Origin: Dyadobacter endophyticus | GTDB taxonomy: Bacteria; Bacteroidota; Bacteroidia; Cytophagales; Spirosomataceae | Assembly (NCBI RefSeq): GCF_014641595.1 | Contig: NZ_BMIA01000001.1 | Location: forward strand, 1,550,001 to 1,614,000 | Direction of reading: 5' to 3' | DNA: 64,000 bases | In this document: piece by piece, positions 53,387 through 62,846 of the stretch | Layout: each line of letters starts with the position of its first letter | Position numbering within the stretch: the first letter of the stretch is position 1 | Made by a program: the position numbers and the translations under genes | The notes under the pieces: generated by a model | Told to the model about the DNA's origin: nothing | Seen by the model: the letters and a program-made list of their open reading frames with translations, nothing else | Databases searched by the model: none

Positions 53387-54283
53387 TTAAGAAATATCGC
53401 AAATAGTAACCCCCTGTTTCAGCGAAGCCAGATCGTCACCGCGGCTTGGGATAAATTCCTGCCCTACGAACCCTTTGTAACCCGTTTCTACAATCGCCTG
53501 CATAATCGCCGGATAATACAGCTCCTGCGTCTCATCGATCTCGTGCCTTCCGGGTACGCCGCCTGTATGATAATGGGCGATGTATTTGTGATACTTTTTG
53601 ATCGTCGCCACTACGTCACCCTCCTGGATTTGCATGTGGTAAATATCGTAGAGCAGCTTAAATTTTTCTGAACCAACCGCTTCGCAAAGGGCTGCCCCCC
53701 ACTCTGTCCGGTCGCACATGTAGTCTTTATGGTTGACCTTGCTGTTGAGCAATTCCATCACCAATGTTACATTATGCTTTTCTGCTGTTGGAATCAGTTT
53801 GCGGATCCCTTCGGCGCAATTACGAATTCCGTCATAATCCGACATTCCACGGCGATTTCCAGAAAAGCAAATGATCTTGTCATAACCCGCAGCGCGTACT
53901 TTGGGGATCACATCTTCAAATCCCTTGATCAGTTCCTCGTGATTTTTCGGATCGTTGAAACCCTTATCGATGCTGCGCGTAAGACCTTCGCCCCAGGGCA
54001 ATGCACAGGTAAGCCCGTATTTTTTAATGACCGGCCATTCTTCCGGACCAAGCAGCTCGATAGACGTGAGCCCGATCTTCTTGCATTCCTGTGCAAACGT
54101 ATCCAGTGGAATTTTGCTATAACACCATTTGCATACGGAATGATTGATCTTTCCATTCAGCTTAGGGCCAAGCGCCTTTTCTGACGCGGCAAACGCACTG
54201 GCGAGAGAGGTTGAAAATGTACCCAAGCCCGCTGCCGCTGCCATACTTTTAAGTGCTTTCCTTCGATTTGAGAGTGACTTCAT
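53387..54283 (-). CDS. Tat-exported hydroxypyruvate isomerase-like TIM-barrel protein, copy 1
   Basis: The 298-residue product has a twin-arginine-like signal (NRRKALKSMAAAAGLG) and the same barrel as copy 2, with likely ligands E177, D213, the HYHTGG histidines near 237-239 and E276. The motifs CKWCYSKIPLDTFAQECKKI and CFSGNRRGMSDYDG are shared by both. Two cysteines in CKWCY are unusual for Hyi and could form a disulfide in the periplasm. It is transcribed first of the pair. Confidence 0.85.
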   Translation of the reverse strand: MKSLSNRRKALKSMAAAAGLGTFSTSLASAFAASEKALGPKLNGKINHSVCKWCYSKIPLDTFAQECKKIGLTSIELLGPEEWPVIKKYGLTCALPWGEGLTRSIDKGFNDPKNHEELIKGFEDVIPKVRAAGYDKIICFSGNRRGMSDYDGIRNCAEGIRKLIPTAEKHNVTLVMELLNSKVNHKDYMCDRTEWGAALCEAVGSEKFKLLYDIYHMQIQEGDVVATIKKYHKYIAHYHTGGVPGRHEIDETQELYYPAIMQAIVETGYKGFVGQEFIPSRGDDLASLKQGVTICDIS

Positions 54284-54523
54284 TTATCAGTTGACTATCT
54301 AAATATACTATTTGACCATACGCGCACTGCGCCCCCTACCCTTTTTCAGCAACGAACGCGTTTGTATATACGTTATATTTGCTGCTCGTGTTCTATTTTG
54401 CAGTATCCATAAAAAAGTAGTGATGCTACCGGATCCGTATTTGCTTTGAAAGCATCAGGACCAACACGCAGCACCACTATCTTAAGCCTAATTAATTATA
54501 ATCTACTCAAAAATTCATGTGAT

Positions 54524-57220
54524 CTATTTTCCGCTTTTCGGTGCTCCCGACTCGGAATAGATCGGATTATTTTTGTTACCGCCTGCCATCAGATAAGCTA
54601 CCAGGTCTCTCAGTTCATTCGGGTTCAGACCGTTGATCAGGCCGGGAAGCATCATAGACACCGGTGATATTTTGCTGGACACAACGTCCTTCTTAGCTAC
54701 CTTGCGGATCGTTTTCGTATCGAACGGGTTTTGAGATACGTAATAGAAATTAGCATCCTGGTTTACCTCGCGGCCTACGATCGACTGTCCGTCTTTCATT
54801 TGGAATGAGATCGAGGCATATTGGTCAGACACCGCTTTATCGGGTTCGATGATCGCTTCGAGCATGTCCTTCACAGAGAAGCGGGTTCCAAGTTGTGTCA
54901 GTTCGGGACCTACATCGGCACCTTGGCCCTGGATAGTATGGCAACGGCTGCAAAGAACGGCTGAAAAAATCTGCTTGCCGCGCTCGAAATCACGGTTGCT
55001 AAGGCTGTCTTTAACGAGTTCAACCGCCTGGTCAACTTTCCAGCCACGTCCCGGACCTTTCGGCGTGTAGAGCTTCACGAGATCGTTTCCGGTTCCGGTA
55101 AGTAATTCAGAACCAGATAGTTTGTTAAAGTAAGCCACTTTGTCGCTCGGTACGTTTTTCAATGCAAGCTGACGGGCCTTGTCAATAAAGCCGATGTAGC
55201 TGCGTCCGCCCTGATAGCTGAATGCTTTATGGAACCATTTGAAATACTCTTCGCGGGATGCAGGTGTCCAGCCGGTTTTAGCACTGCTTAGCATAATCGC
55301 GTAGAACGTTTGCTGCTGCGGCGGCATTTTTTCCAGCAAACCAGCCAGGTCGAGACCATATTGCGGGTTACGGAGGATCAGGTCGGCGGAAGCGGTTACC
55401 ATTTCATTGTCCTTATCATCGAACTTCTCGTTTTTAGCGATCAACGCAAGGGTCTTTTCAACTACTTTTGGTGCTTCGATTGTTACAAGTATTTTGGCTA
55501 AAAATCTGTTTTGCAATGCATTAGCAGACGGATATTTAGGATTCAGATAAGCGATCAATGCAGCTTTCGTCGCAGCATCCGGTTGGCCGGCGCGGTACAA
55601 GATCACTTCCACAGCACGCAACAGCGCTTGTTTGTTAAGGTCGTCGAGCTTCGCGTAATCGATCGTTATCAGTTTTTTCAAAAGGGGCCCTCCTACCTTT
55701 GAGGAATCACCCTGGCGGCCCAATGCGATGGCCGCATAAATGATCGATTGCGGATCTTTCTCAGCGTAAACTTTGCTTTCCCACTGACTTACAGGCTGGT
55801 GTTCAATAGCCAACCGGCCCGCGTAGCGTAGGAAACGGTCCGGGCTTTTCAACAATGGCCACGCCTGGTCGATCGCTTTCGGATCTTTCTTAACATGGTA
55901 CTCTTCAATGGCGGTACGTTGCTTGTGCTCGCTGGTAACAACCGGCGTTGCAGTGTTGGAGCCTGGTGCAATGTTCTTGTAGTCACCATAATACACACGG
56001 TAAAGATCCGATTCCAGACGACGACCGCCGGTCAGGAAGTACAGTGCGCCGTCAGGTCCGATGGCGCCGTCGGTCAATGGAAGCGGTGCGCCGGAGAGGA
56101 ACTCTTCATGGTCAGCAGTGTAAGTCGAGCCGCTTGGTTTCAGGTGCAAACCGTGCACGATACCAAAACTCCAGTCGAATGCGAGCAATGTGTTTTTGTA
56201 CTTCGCAGGGAAACGCGCGTCTTTCAGATAAATAAGGTTGGTTGGCGATCCTTGTCCGATGTTCATGACCGGCGAAAGGAAATCGGCAAATGCAGGCGAA
56301 GTGTTGGCAGAACCTGTTCTCCATCCGAATTCACCACCGCTTACCGCATGGCAAACGCGGGTTGGACGATACCAAGGCGTTCCGAAATCCCACTCCATAT
56401 CCGAGTCATAAGCGAAAAGGTCACCCGCTTCGTTGAATGCGATATCATAGGGGTTACGGAAACCGGCTGTGTACAATTCCCAGTTTTTTCCTTCGGGATC
56501 GGTATGGGCAATCCAGCCTCCCGGAGCATTACGATCCGTCGCGTGGCCGCGCGGGTCTTTAATGAACGGGAACAGGTTGTCGTTTTTCCAGTTCGGCATC
56601 AAACGATAAATATCCATCTGTGGCAGGTCGGTGAAGTTACCGGCCACTACGAAAAGCGATTTCTGATCGGGCGCCATTACAATACTGTGCGGACCATGCT
56701 CGCCCTCGCCTTTCAGCGGCTTGATGAGCGTGATCTTGTCGTACTGATCGTTGTTGTCGGTGTCCTGCAAACGGTACAAGCCGCTTCCTTTCGGGAAACG
56801 TGCATTCGACCGGTTGTTGATCATTACGTAAAGGCTATTGAATGCGTAGAGCAAACCGTGCGCATATCCCATCGCAACTTTCGCGGTATCTCCTTCGATT
56901 TTAAGTATCTCAACCTGAGGCTTGTCGGTAGAACCAATTGCCGGCAGCACCAGACGGTACAGTCCGCCATACTGGTCGGAAGTGATCATCCTTCCCTTGT
57001 TGTCGAAGGTCATGGATACCCACGAGCCGTTCTTTTCTTCCGAAACACTATATAAATGATCGGCCTTGAAGCCATCCGGAAGTTTCAGTTTGTCGACCTT
57101 TGAGCCGGGAGGACGGTGTTTGGCAGTTCGGTTGCTTAGCATCACTCCACAGAAGACCCCTACGGCGAGCAGTACCGCGAGCGTCATCGGAAGTTTTGAC
57201 CATTGTTTTGTTGTGTACAT
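54524..57220 (-). CDS. Membrane-anchored propeller/heme c protein (PVC-type heme-binding family)
   Basis: The 898-residue product has an N-terminal anchor (residues 10-28), a glucose/sorbosone-dehydrogenase-like beta-propeller (residues 45-400; LPDGFKADHLYSV, GFRNPYDIAFNEAGDLFAYDSDMEWD), a helical HEAT-like middle, and a C-terminal cytochrome c domain with CSRCH at 757-761 and GADVGPELTQLGTRF. This order matches the large heme-binding proteins common in Planctomycetes and Bacteroidota, whose substrate is unproven but probably a sugar. The propeller may oxidise a substrate and pass electrons to the heme. It lies between SusC3/SusD3 and the isomerase pair on the same strand. Confidence 0.87.
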   Translation of the reverse strand: MYTTKQWSKLPMTLAVLLAVGVFCGVMLSNRTAKHRPPGSKVDKLKLPDGFKADHLYSVSEEKNGSWVSMTFDNKGRMITSDQYGGLYRLVLPAIGSTDKPQVEILKIEGDTAKVAMGYAHGLLYAFNSLYVMINNRSNARFPKGSGLYRLQDTDNNDQYDKITLIKPLKGEGEHGPHSIVMAPDQKSLFVVAGNFTDLPQMDIYRLMPNWKNDNLFPFIKDPRGHATDRNAPGGWIAHTDPEGKNWELYTAGFRNPYDIAFNEAGDLFAYDSDMEWDFGTPWYRPTRVCHAVSGGEFGWRTGSANTSPAFADFLSPVMNIGQGSPTNLIYLKDARFPAKYKNTLLAFDWSFGIVHGLHLKPSGSTYTADHEEFLSGAPLPLTDGAIGPDGALYFLTGGRRLESDLYRVYYGDYKNIAPGSNTATPVVTSEHKQRTAIEEYHVKKDPKAIDQAWPLLKSPDRFLRYAGRLAIEHQPVSQWESKVYAEKDPQSIIYAAIALGRQGDSSKVGGPLLKKLITIDYAKLDDLNKQALLRAVEVILYRAGQPDAATKAALIAYLNPKYPSANALQNRFLAKILVTIEAPKVVEKTLALIAKNEKFDDKDNEMVTASADLILRNPQYGLDLAGLLEKMPPQQQTFYAIMLSSAKTGWTPASREEYFKWFHKAFSYQGGRSYIGFIDKARQLALKNVPSDKVAYFNKLSGSELLTGTGNDLVKLYTPKGPGRGWKVDQAVELVKDSLSNRDFERGKQIFSAVLCSRCHTIQGQGADVGPELTQLGTRFSVKDMLEAIIEPDKAVSDQYASISFQMKDGQSIVGREVNQDANFYYVSQNPFDTKTIRKVAKKDVVSSKISPVSMMLPGLINGLNPNELRDLVAYLMAGGNKNNPIYSESGAPKSGK

Positions 57221-57415
57221 TTTACAGCTCAGAGTTTAAGTAAATATGATTGATAAAAAAGGATGAAGCGCAGGAGGGGTTGGTGATTAAGTATCCTGGT
57301 TCTTAAATAAAGCAAACTAAAACTTCAAATAATCTGATATTACAATATTAGATCGAAACATCGGTGAGACTATCCTGTTCTGTGGGGTATTAGGCCGATT
57401 AGTATGATCATAATG

Positions 57416-57453
57416 AAAAAAGTGCAGCGAGCTTGCGCCTGCTGCACTTTTTT
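57416..57453 (-). terminator. Intrinsic terminator after SusD3
   Basis: AAAAAAGTGCAGC at 57416-57428 pairs with GCTGCACTTTTTT at 57441-57453. It ends the SusC3-SusD3 transcript, 16 bases after the SusD3 stop codon; the A/T runs make it work in both directions. Confidence 0.9.
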
Positions 57454-57468
57454 ATTCTTTTGCACCCA

Positions 57469-58980
57469 TCAGAAATGTGGCGTCAATGCAGCTTCAACAG
57501 CAGGCAGACCATAATAGTCATCCAGTACCGTGAATGCATTTGGCGGAGGCACAGCGCCTGTCTTGAAGTAGTATGCCTGCGGATTCGCTTTCACCTTGGC
57601 ACCATAAGCCCCGATGATTTCCTTCACGCGACCCGTGCGGGTGAGGTCGAACCAGCGCTTGTTTTCAAATGCCAGCTCTATTCTTCTCTCCTTGAAGATC
57701 GCCTCGCGCATATCTGCCTGGGAAGCAGCTTTGGTTGCGGCCAGACCGGCACGTGCGCGAACCTGGTCGATGTAAGTAGCGGCGTCGGCCGGTTTACCTT
57801 GTTCGTTCAAAGACTCGGCGAGGAAAAGCAACACTTCGGCATAGCGGTAAACGGGCCAGTTCTGACCGGTGTTGTTATGCAGTGAATGTTGCCGCGCGTA
57901 CTTTTTGATATAAGGATAAACCTTGTTGTCGTTCAGGGAGCCGCTCAACGTTACGGAACCGATCGAAATGTCCTTTCTCTTGTCACCGGTTTCATATGCC
58001 GCGATCAGATCGGGCGTAGGAATGTTGTTACTTTCCTGAGAAGTCGGTTGGGGATTGGAAGTTCCTGTAATCGGCGCGATTTCAGCAGCAGTGATAGGCG
58101 ACGGAATGAAGCGGTAAATTTGGTTACCGTTATAGCCCGAAGAACCTTCCATATACTGGATCTCGAAAATAGACTCCTTGTTATTCTTGTTACCGGTTGT
58201 GGTAGAGAAAGCATCGTTGTAGTCGGGCATCAGTGCATACTGCCCGCTTGCTACGATTTCTTTCAGCAAAGGCTCAGCGAGCGCCCACTTTTTCTGGGTA
58301 ATGTAAAGATTGGCCAAAAGCGTCTTGGCCGTACCAGAAGTAACACGACCAGCTTCCTGTTTGGCTTTATCATACAGGCCGGTAATAGCTTCCTTAGCGT
58401 CTTTTTCAATTTGCGCATAAATCTCCTCGGTAGTCGACAAAGGCAGTGGCGCATCTTCGCGGCTGGTCACAGGCACCAGGTGAAGCGGTACTTTACCGAA
58501 TAGGCGTACGAGATCGAAGTAGGCAAATGCCCGCAGGAACAATGCTTGTCCTTTGAGGTTCCCTTTCGATGCCGCATCGAAATTGACGCCGTCGATCAAG
58601 GCGATGATCTGATTAGCACGTGCGATGACCCGATAGTTCAATCGGTACTGAACCAGCACGTTGTCGTTCGCCGTAACCCCATTTGCGGTCGGTACCGCAA
58701 AGTCAGCCACGTTTTCGGTAGGGTCCACCGCGCCGTACAATGTGTTCCGGGCGTAATAGGTGTTATCCGAATGCATTTCTTCTAAAACCCACGCACGCTC
58801 GTTGTACATCTGCCGGAACGGTTCGTAAGCCGCATTGACAGCCTGCTTGAAGTCGTTTTCAGAGGTAAAGAAGTTGTTGGAACTCAATGCAGTTTCCGGG
58901 TTCACCGTCAGGAAGCTGTCACCGCAACCGGTAATCATGCCCGCCGCCAGAATCCACGCTGCTATATATTTTGTTTTCAT
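57469..58980 (-). CDS. SusD/RagB-type nutrient-binding lipoprotein 3
   Basis: The 503-residue product has a lipoprotein signal (AAGMITGC, cysteine at residue 19) and the usual SusD pattern (DSFLTVNPETALSSNNFF, QALFLRAFAYFDLVRLFGKVPLHL, WPVYRYAEVLLFLAESLNEQGK, RIELAFENKRWFDLTRTGRV). It pairs with SusC3, whose stop codon is 39 bases upstream. The C-terminal part is complete and the gene ends at a strong terminator. Confidence 0.95.
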   Translation of the reverse strand: MKTKYIAAWILAAGMITGCGDSFLTVNPETALSSNNFFTSENDFKQAVNAAYEPFRQMYNERAWVLEEMHSDNTYYARNTLYGAVDPTENVADFAVPTANGVTANDNVLVQYRLNYRVIARANQIIALIDGVNFDAASKGNLKGQALFLRAFAYFDLVRLFGKVPLHLVPVTSREDAPLPLSTTEEIYAQIEKDAKEAITGLYDKAKQEAGRVTSGTAKTLLANLYITQKKWALAEPLLKEIVASGQYALMPDYNDAFSTTTGNKNNKESIFEIQYMEGSSGYNGNQIYRFIPSPITAAEIAPITGTSNPQPTSQESNNIPTPDLIAAYETGDKRKDISIGSVTLSGSLNDNKVYPYIKKYARQHSLHNNTGQNWPVYRYAEVLLFLAESLNEQGKPADAATYIDQVRARAGLAATKAASQADMREAIFKERRIELAFENKRWFDLTRTGRVKEIIGAYGAKVKANPQAYYFKTGAVPPPNAFTVLDDYYGLPAVEAALTPHF

Positions 58981-59019
58981 TTCTATCGGAATTAAGATGA
59001 GCTATTTTACAAGTCAGGC

Positions 59020-62000
59020 TTAGAAGTTCAGGTTCACACCGAGCGTCCATGTACGTGGCACCGGGTAGTTTGAGAGGTCTATACCCTGGCTCAGGTTACC
59101 GCCATCGCCTTGTCCGTCACCTTGTGCGCTGGTTTCAGGGTTAGGTCCGCCCCAATATTTGGTGAAAACATATACCTGCTGTACGCTCGCATACAAGCGC
59201 GCCGATTTGAAAAACTTATTGATACCACCCAATTGATAACCAAGCGTAATGTTTTTGAGTGTAAAATAAGAAGCATTTGCCAGGAAGTGAGAGCTTGCCC
59301 AGTCGCGTTCGATACCGGTGAAGTTACCGCCGTTATTGGTAGCACCGTACATGCCTTTACCTGGTGTGATCACTGTCTGGGCCTCTTGCGCGCCGGTTAC
59401 GGGGTTCGGTCCGTTTTTCACGCGGAAGCGGTCTTTGGCCCCTGCCACCATATTGAATACACCGTCGAGGTTGGCAGTGCTGTACAAGTGGCGCACCCAT
59501 AGCTGGTTACCCTGCGATCCCGATCCTGTGATCGATAGATCCCAGTTTCCATAGCTGAAAGTGTTGGTAAGACCGTAGGTGAATTTGGGGAACGGGTTAC
59601 CGATGATGGTCCGGTCGTCGGCATCACCACCGTTGGTAATCACGCCATCACCATTCACGTCTTTGAACTTGATGGTACCGATCGCCGAGCGGCCTGGAAT
59701 GATCGGACTGCCCGCCAGTTCTTCTTTGCTCATGTAGAAACCTTGTTTAACTAGACCGTAGAACTGACCGAATGGTTGACCTACCTGCGTAATGTGGAAT
59801 GTACCATACACGCGGTCGATACCCGGTGCAAGTTCCATTACTTTGTTACGGTTGATCGAAATGTTCGCATTAGTTGTCCATTTCAACTTGCCCATGAGGT
59901 TACGGGTGGTAAGCGAAAATTCATGTCCCCAGAATTTGATCTCTCCGATGTTGTCGTTATAGTTGGTAAAACCTGATTCCTGCGGAACCTGTACCGCGTA
60001 AAGCAGGTTGGTGGTCCGTTTGGTGTAGAAATCGTAAATGAACTGGATGCGGTCGTTGAAGAGCCCCAGGTCAAGGCCTGCGTCGAATTGCTTGGTAGTT
60101 TCCCAGCCGAGGTTGGAGTTCGAGAGCGAAGTCACCTGTGCACCGGTGGCCACCGTGCTTCCGAAAACGGCGTTGGTCGTGTTGTTCACCAAAGCATACT
60201 GCGTGTAGTTACCGATGTTGTTGTTCCCAATCACCCCGTAGCTCGCGCGGAATTTGGCAAAGGAAACTTTCGGGATCGACTGCATGAAGTTCTCGTCCGA
60301 GATTACCCAGCCCACCGATGCCGACGGGAACGTACCCCAGCGGTTGTTCGAGCCGAAGCGTGAAGAACCATCCGCACGTACCGCAGCAGTGAAGAGGTAC
60401 TTGCCTTTGTAGTTGTAAGTCAAACGTGAGATGTACGACATCAATGCCCATTCATTGGCACCGTTGAAAGTGTTGGAACCGGAAATGCCGTTCACGTTAA
60501 AGTTTCCACCGCGGTCGATGTTGATTGCACCCTGGATAGTCGGAAGGCGGTCATCGGTGTAGGTGTTAGCCGTGATACGGTCGAACTCCTGACGGAAACG
60601 TTGTTGGGTAAAACCAGCCAGCAATTCGAAATTATGCTTTTCATTGAAGCTGTGGCTGTAAGTTGCCAGGTTTTCGTTCAGCCATGAGAAGTTCTGATAG
60701 TTCTGACGGATCGAAACGGCAGTGGTTGGAATCGGGACGTTGATCGCGCTCGTAGCAGTCGACGGGTTGAAAAAGAAGAACTTATTGCTCTCCATTTCCA
60801 CGTTCAATGTCGATTTCAACGTCAGGCCTTTGATCGGGTTGTACTGGATATACGTGTTACCCAGCAACTTGTTGATCTTCGTTTCATTGGTAAGCTCATT
60901 GGCGGCGCGCACCCAGTTCGGGTAGTTGAAGATATTGCCCGTGCTTCCAGGGAACGTATTGAACTTCGTCAAATCGCCGTTGGCATCGCGGATCGGCATC
61001 ACCGGCCACGTATGCAATGCATTGAAGAGCACGCCCGTTCCGCGGTCACCGTCGGTCCTGGGGGTATTGTCATATACAAATTGCGGGGCGACATTGAAGC
61101 CGATTTTCACTGTGTTGGAAATGTCGTATTCAGAATTCATCCGCAGTGAATACCTTTTATAGTTGTTATTCAAAACAACCCCTTTCTGATTGAAAACCCC
61201 GGCCACGAGCGATGTGCGCATGTTTTCCTTATTAGAGCTGATACTCAGGTTGTAGCTCTGGATCGGTGCCGTGCGAAGCAATGCGTCGTACCAGTCGTTG
61301 TCTTTGCCACGGTATTTGGAAGGATCCTGGAATTCGGCAGGTACTGTTTTGTTCTCATCTTCGAACATTTCTTTTTTGAACTGCGCGAATTCTTCTGCAT
61401 TCAGCATTTTAACGCGACCTCTCATCGGTACTTTCTGAATACCGGCAAAAGCACTGAAACTAACGCTCGTCTTGCCCGGTGTACCGCGCTTGGTCGTGAT
61501 CAACACAACGCCGTTAGCTGCACGCGAACCGTAAAGAGACGTCGATGCGGCATCTTTCAGAATGGTAATGTCCTCTATTTCATCCGGGTTCATCTGACCG
61601 ATGGTACCGGTGATCGGAAAACCGTCGATCACGTAAAGCGGGTCGCTACCAGCGGTAACCGACACCTGCCCGCGTATACGTACAGACATCCCCTGCCCCG
61701 GCTTACCGGTCGTTTGGTTGATCTGCACCCCCGCAAGACGTCCTTGCAGTTTTTGAGTTACCTGCGAAACAGGAATATCTTTCAATTCCTCACTTTTGAC
61801 GGTTTGCACCGAACCTGTAATTTCCTTTTTCAACTGGCTACCATAACCCACCACCACGACCTCTGTCAGCGCTTTGGCGTCAGGAGCGAGTTTGATATCG
61901 ATTGTGGAGCCCGCTCCGACAGGAACTTCCTGCGTGAGGAAACCGACTGACGAGAAGATGAGTACCCCACCCCTGTCAGGAATGTTGATGGTATACACGC

Positions 62001-62274
62001 CGTCGGCATCGGATACCGTTCCTGTCGTGGTACCTTTGAGGACCACGCTCACACCCGGCAGTTTTTCACCGGTGTCGTCGGTAACCTTTCCCTTGATCGT
62101 CCGGTCGGCGGTGACATTGCTGCTTACAACCAGCGGGTTAAGATTGATACTATTATCGGCCATTGCATTGAATCCGCAAGCAACCCCGATGAGCGCCTGG
62201 CCCACGGAAAGTTTCAGGATCGAATTCAATCGTGCACAATAAGGAGATTGGCGAAATTGATTCATAAGCTTCAT
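59020..62274 (-). CDS. SusC/RagA-type TonB-dependent outer membrane transporter 3
   Basis: The 1084-residue product is the longest SusC here. After a long N-terminal region with a signal-like segment (LSVGQALIGVACGFNAMA) it has the carboxypeptidase-like domain (IKGKVTDDTGEKLPGVSVVLKG), the SusC hallmark LTEVVVVGYGSQLKKEITGS, the plug (KLQGRLAGVQINQTTGKPGQG, SDPLYVIDGFPITG) and a barrel ending WTLGVNLNF. It pairs with SusD3. A LacI-type palindrome lies 61 bases upstream of the start, suggesting shared control with the sugar-acid locus. Confidence 0.95.
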   Translation of the reverse strand: MKLMNQFRQSPYCARLNSILKLSVGQALIGVACGFNAMADNSINLNPLVVSSNVTADRTIKGKVTDDTGEKLPGVSVVLKGTTTGTVSDADGVYTINIPDRGGVLIFSSVGFLTQEVPVGAGSTIDIKLAPDAKALTEVVVVGYGSQLKKEITGSVQTVKSEELKDIPVSQVTQKLQGRLAGVQINQTTGKPGQGMSVRIRGQVSVTAGSDPLYVIDGFPITGTIGQMNPDEIEDITILKDAASTSLYGSRAANGVVLITTKRGTPGKTSVSFSAFAGIQKVPMRGRVKMLNAEEFAQFKKEMFEDENKTVPAEFQDPSKYRGKDNDWYDALLRTAPIQSYNLSISSNKENMRTSLVAGVFNQKGVVLNNNYKRYSLRMNSEYDISNTVKIGFNVAPQFVYDNTPRTDGDRGTGVLFNALHTWPVMPIRDANGDLTKFNTFPGSTGNIFNYPNWVRAANELTNETKINKLLGNTYIQYNPIKGLTLKSTLNVEMESNKFFFFNPSTATSAINVPIPTTAVSIRQNYQNFSWLNENLATYSHSFNEKHNFELLAGFTQQRFRQEFDRITANTYTDDRLPTIQGAINIDRGGNFNVNGISGSNTFNGANEWALMSYISRLTYNYKGKYLFTAAVRADGSSRFGSNNRWGTFPSASVGWVISDENFMQSIPKVSFAKFRASYGVIGNNNIGNYTQYALVNNTTNAVFGSTVATGAQVTSLSNSNLGWETTKQFDAGLDLGLFNDRIQFIYDFYTKRTTNLLYAVQVPQESGFTNYNDNIGEIKFWGHEFSLTTRNLMGKLKWTTNANISINRNKVMELAPGIDRVYGTFHITQVGQPFGQFYGLVKQGFYMSKEELAGSPIIPGRSAIGTIKFKDVNGDGVITNGGDADDRTIIGNPFPKFTYGLTNTFSYGNWDLSITGSGSQGNQLWVRHLYSTANLDGVFNMVAGAKDRFRVKNGPNPVTGAQEAQTVITPGKGMYGATNNGGNFTGIERDWASSHFLANASYFTLKNITLGYQLGGINKFFKSARLYASVQQVYVFTKYWGGPNPETSAQGDGQGDGGNLSQGIDLSNYPVPRTWTLGVNLNF

Positions 62275-62846
62275 TTTTAGATTTAGTAATTAGCAGAGGC
62301 CCGGAGCATTGTCCAAAACATCCGGGAGGCAAGGTTAATCGGTTAAGCTCTCTATTCTCATAGTCATCGGTTTAAGTGAACATATAGTCGGGTTGGGAAA
62401 ATGCAGAGTTTGTTTGGCCTGAAAGTTGGCAGTGCTATCGTTGATGAAGATTGGAGTACTCTAAGAAATAAATGTCTTTGTGACGTATAAAAGACAATTA
62501 TTCATGCTTAAAGTAATATTTATGCAATACTAGAAGGAATGCAAGAACAGACTGTCCTGCTGTGTCTGGTTTTGATTAATATTTAATAAACATGAGTTTT
62601 TTGGATATATCTTATATTAAGGAAGGGCTTTTCAGGAGGATGCAGGGGGCATGTCGCGGTCGCTCTGCTGGCTGCACGGAGGGTTTTTGCGCGTGGGCGT
62701 ATAGCATCTTGCGGTCGCCTTGTGGATTTTCCTATCCTTAAAATCAATTGATTGCCCCGGTGACTAAGATTTTGTTACGAGTTTACATATTTTAGCATTT
62801 ATTTAGAGCCTTTCGCCTACCAATCTTTTTATCAGTTTCGGACCAT
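62275..62846. other. Intergenic region between divergent SusC3 and acyltransferase genes
   Basis: This 570-base gap contains the SusC3 leader with a CCCGGA/TCCGGG hairpin (62300-62326) and the LacI-type palindrome at 62335-62346. A near-direct repeat, GCATGTCGCGGTCGCTCTG and GCATCTTGCGGTCGCCTTG, lies at about 62649 and 62704. No open frame looks like a gene. Confidence 0.5.
62335..62346. promoter_or_regulatory. LacI-type palindrome, copy D, upstream of SusC3
   Basis: TTAATCGGTTAA matches TTAANCGNTTAA. On the minus strand it overlaps TAACCTTG (62330-62337), one base from the -7 consensus, so binding would block the SusC3 promoter. It lies 61 bases before the SusC3 start, some 41 kb from the LacI gene. 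Confidence 0.55.

Noticed and set aside
55895-57055. 386-codon plus-strand open frame opposite the heme-propeller gene
   Set aside because: Antisense shadow; the minus-strand gene has full family motifs and a CSRCH site.
62649-62725. Near-direct repeat GCATNNTGCGGTCGC before the acyltransferase gene as an attachment site
   Set aside because: Only two imperfect copies close together, with no integrase or tRNA nearby.
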